Below the pieces are notes generated by a model. It did no database searches and had not been told where the DNA came from. It was given only the letters and a program-made list of their open reading frames with translations. This document shows positions 24,882 to 25,282 of a DNA stretch of 25,282 nt, piece by piece. The stretch comes from Chitinophagaceae bacterium (GTDB lineage Bacteria > Bacteroidota > Bacteroidia > Chitinophagales > Chitinophagaceae): assembly GCA_025455665.1 (NCBI GenBank), contig JALOMC010000003.1, positions 1 through 25,282 of the forward strand, read 5' to 3'. Position numbers and translations under genes: made by a program. Position 1 is the first letter of the stretch. Every line of letters starts with the position of its first letter.

Positions 24882-25282
24882 ATGACTGCCATCGAATCGA
24901 TTTTACAGCAACTGGCAGTGGCCACCCAGCGGGGCGAAGATAAGCGTGTGCTGCTTCAGCTGGTAGATGAATTGCGCATGGCCGTGCTGGATATGCCCCT
25001 CATTCTCAAGCCTGAAATACTGGAGAAACTGGAAGCGCCGCCGAGGCGGGCGCTGGCTGCAGCAACAGAAGAAGTGGTCTCAAAGGCTGAGATACCTTCG
25101 GCAGCGCCGACCGTTGCGGAGGCAAAGCCGGTAACATTCGGTCAACCCCTCCGGGCTCCTTTGCCACCGCGCCGCGTAGTGGCGGTACAAGAAGAACAGC
25201 CGCCAATAATAGCTCCGGCCGCTGCGGTAGCAAAAGCTGCACCAGTGGAAGTGGTGGCCGACCAGTTTGTAGCCGCTCAGTT
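24882..25282 (+). CDS. Unrecognised protein, N-terminal part (cut by window end)
   Basis: The frame is open from an ATG at 24882 to the window end (133 complete codons) with no stop. Residues 1-47 form a likely helical, acidic/hydrophobic segment (MTAIESILQQLAVATQRGED, DMPLILKPEILEKLE). From about residue 48 the sequence becomes a low-complexity linker rich in Ala, Pro, Val and Glu. There is no signal peptide. From memory it resembles the start of a Chitinophagaceae/Sphingobacteriia hypothetical protein whose conserved part lies at the C-terminus, but this is weak. The Ala/Pro-rich linker probably joins the helical head to a domain outside the window. No function is proposed. Confidence 0.7.
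   Translation, partial: MTAIESILQQLAVATQRGEDKRVLLQLVDELRMAVLDMPLILKPEILEKLEAPPRRALAAATEEVVSKAEIPSAAPTVAEAKPVTFGQPLRAPLPPRRVVAVQEEQPPIIAPAAAVAKAAPVEVVADQFVAAQ

Overview
The window looks like a chromosomal segment of a Bacteroidota bacterium, probably from the Chitinophagaceae or a near relative. The reasons are a GldJ-type gliding lipoprotein gene next to murF, a MaeB-type fused malic enzyme, a DUF983 protein, a Bacteroidota-style alpha-2-macroglobulin, and repeated TAnnTTTG-type -7 promoter boxes instead of sigma70 boxes. Family level is inference. No tRNA, rRNA, insertion sequence, prophage or CRISPR array was seen. Almost everything is housekeeping or cell-envelope machinery.

Left block (1-13289, all minus strand). 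In transcription order, from high to low coordinates, it holds glmS (amino-sugar supply), gldJ (gliding/type IX secretion), murF (peptidoglycan precursor), a DUF983 membrane protein, the maeB-type malic enzyme, a MlaE/MlaF lipid-transport permease and ATPase translationally coupled to an exported DUF4198 protein, sucD (TCA cycle), and the first 619 codons of a very large alpha-2-macroglobulin. Clear intrinsic terminators follow sucD and gldJ. sucD and ychF share an identical 16-nt promoter motif, and murF carries a variant of it.

Middle block (13418-19519, plus strand). It holds a flippase-like membrane protein, an NrnA-like DHH phosphoesterase, a two-domain FKBP lipoprotein, a membrane-anchored CapD/WbpM-type nucleotide-sugar dehydratase, and a PHP-family CpsB/YwqE-like phosphatase. 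The dehydratase, the phosphatase and perhaps the flippase point to surface polysaccharide synthesis.

Right block (19569-25282, mixed strands). It holds ychF (minus), a SpmA-SpmB-like 'nucleoside recognition' membrane protein (plus), an uncharacterised ATP-grasp-like protein (minus), ccmB overlapping tdk (minus), and the start of an unrecognised Ala/Pro-rich protein (plus, cut by the window end). The 351-bp gap between ychF and the SpmAB-like gene is the most unusual spot. It carries a promoter-like pair, a tiny open frame with tandem Met, Arg and His codons, and a strong terminator whose stem begins at that frame's stop codon. Together these resemble an attenuator or a short regulatory RNA.
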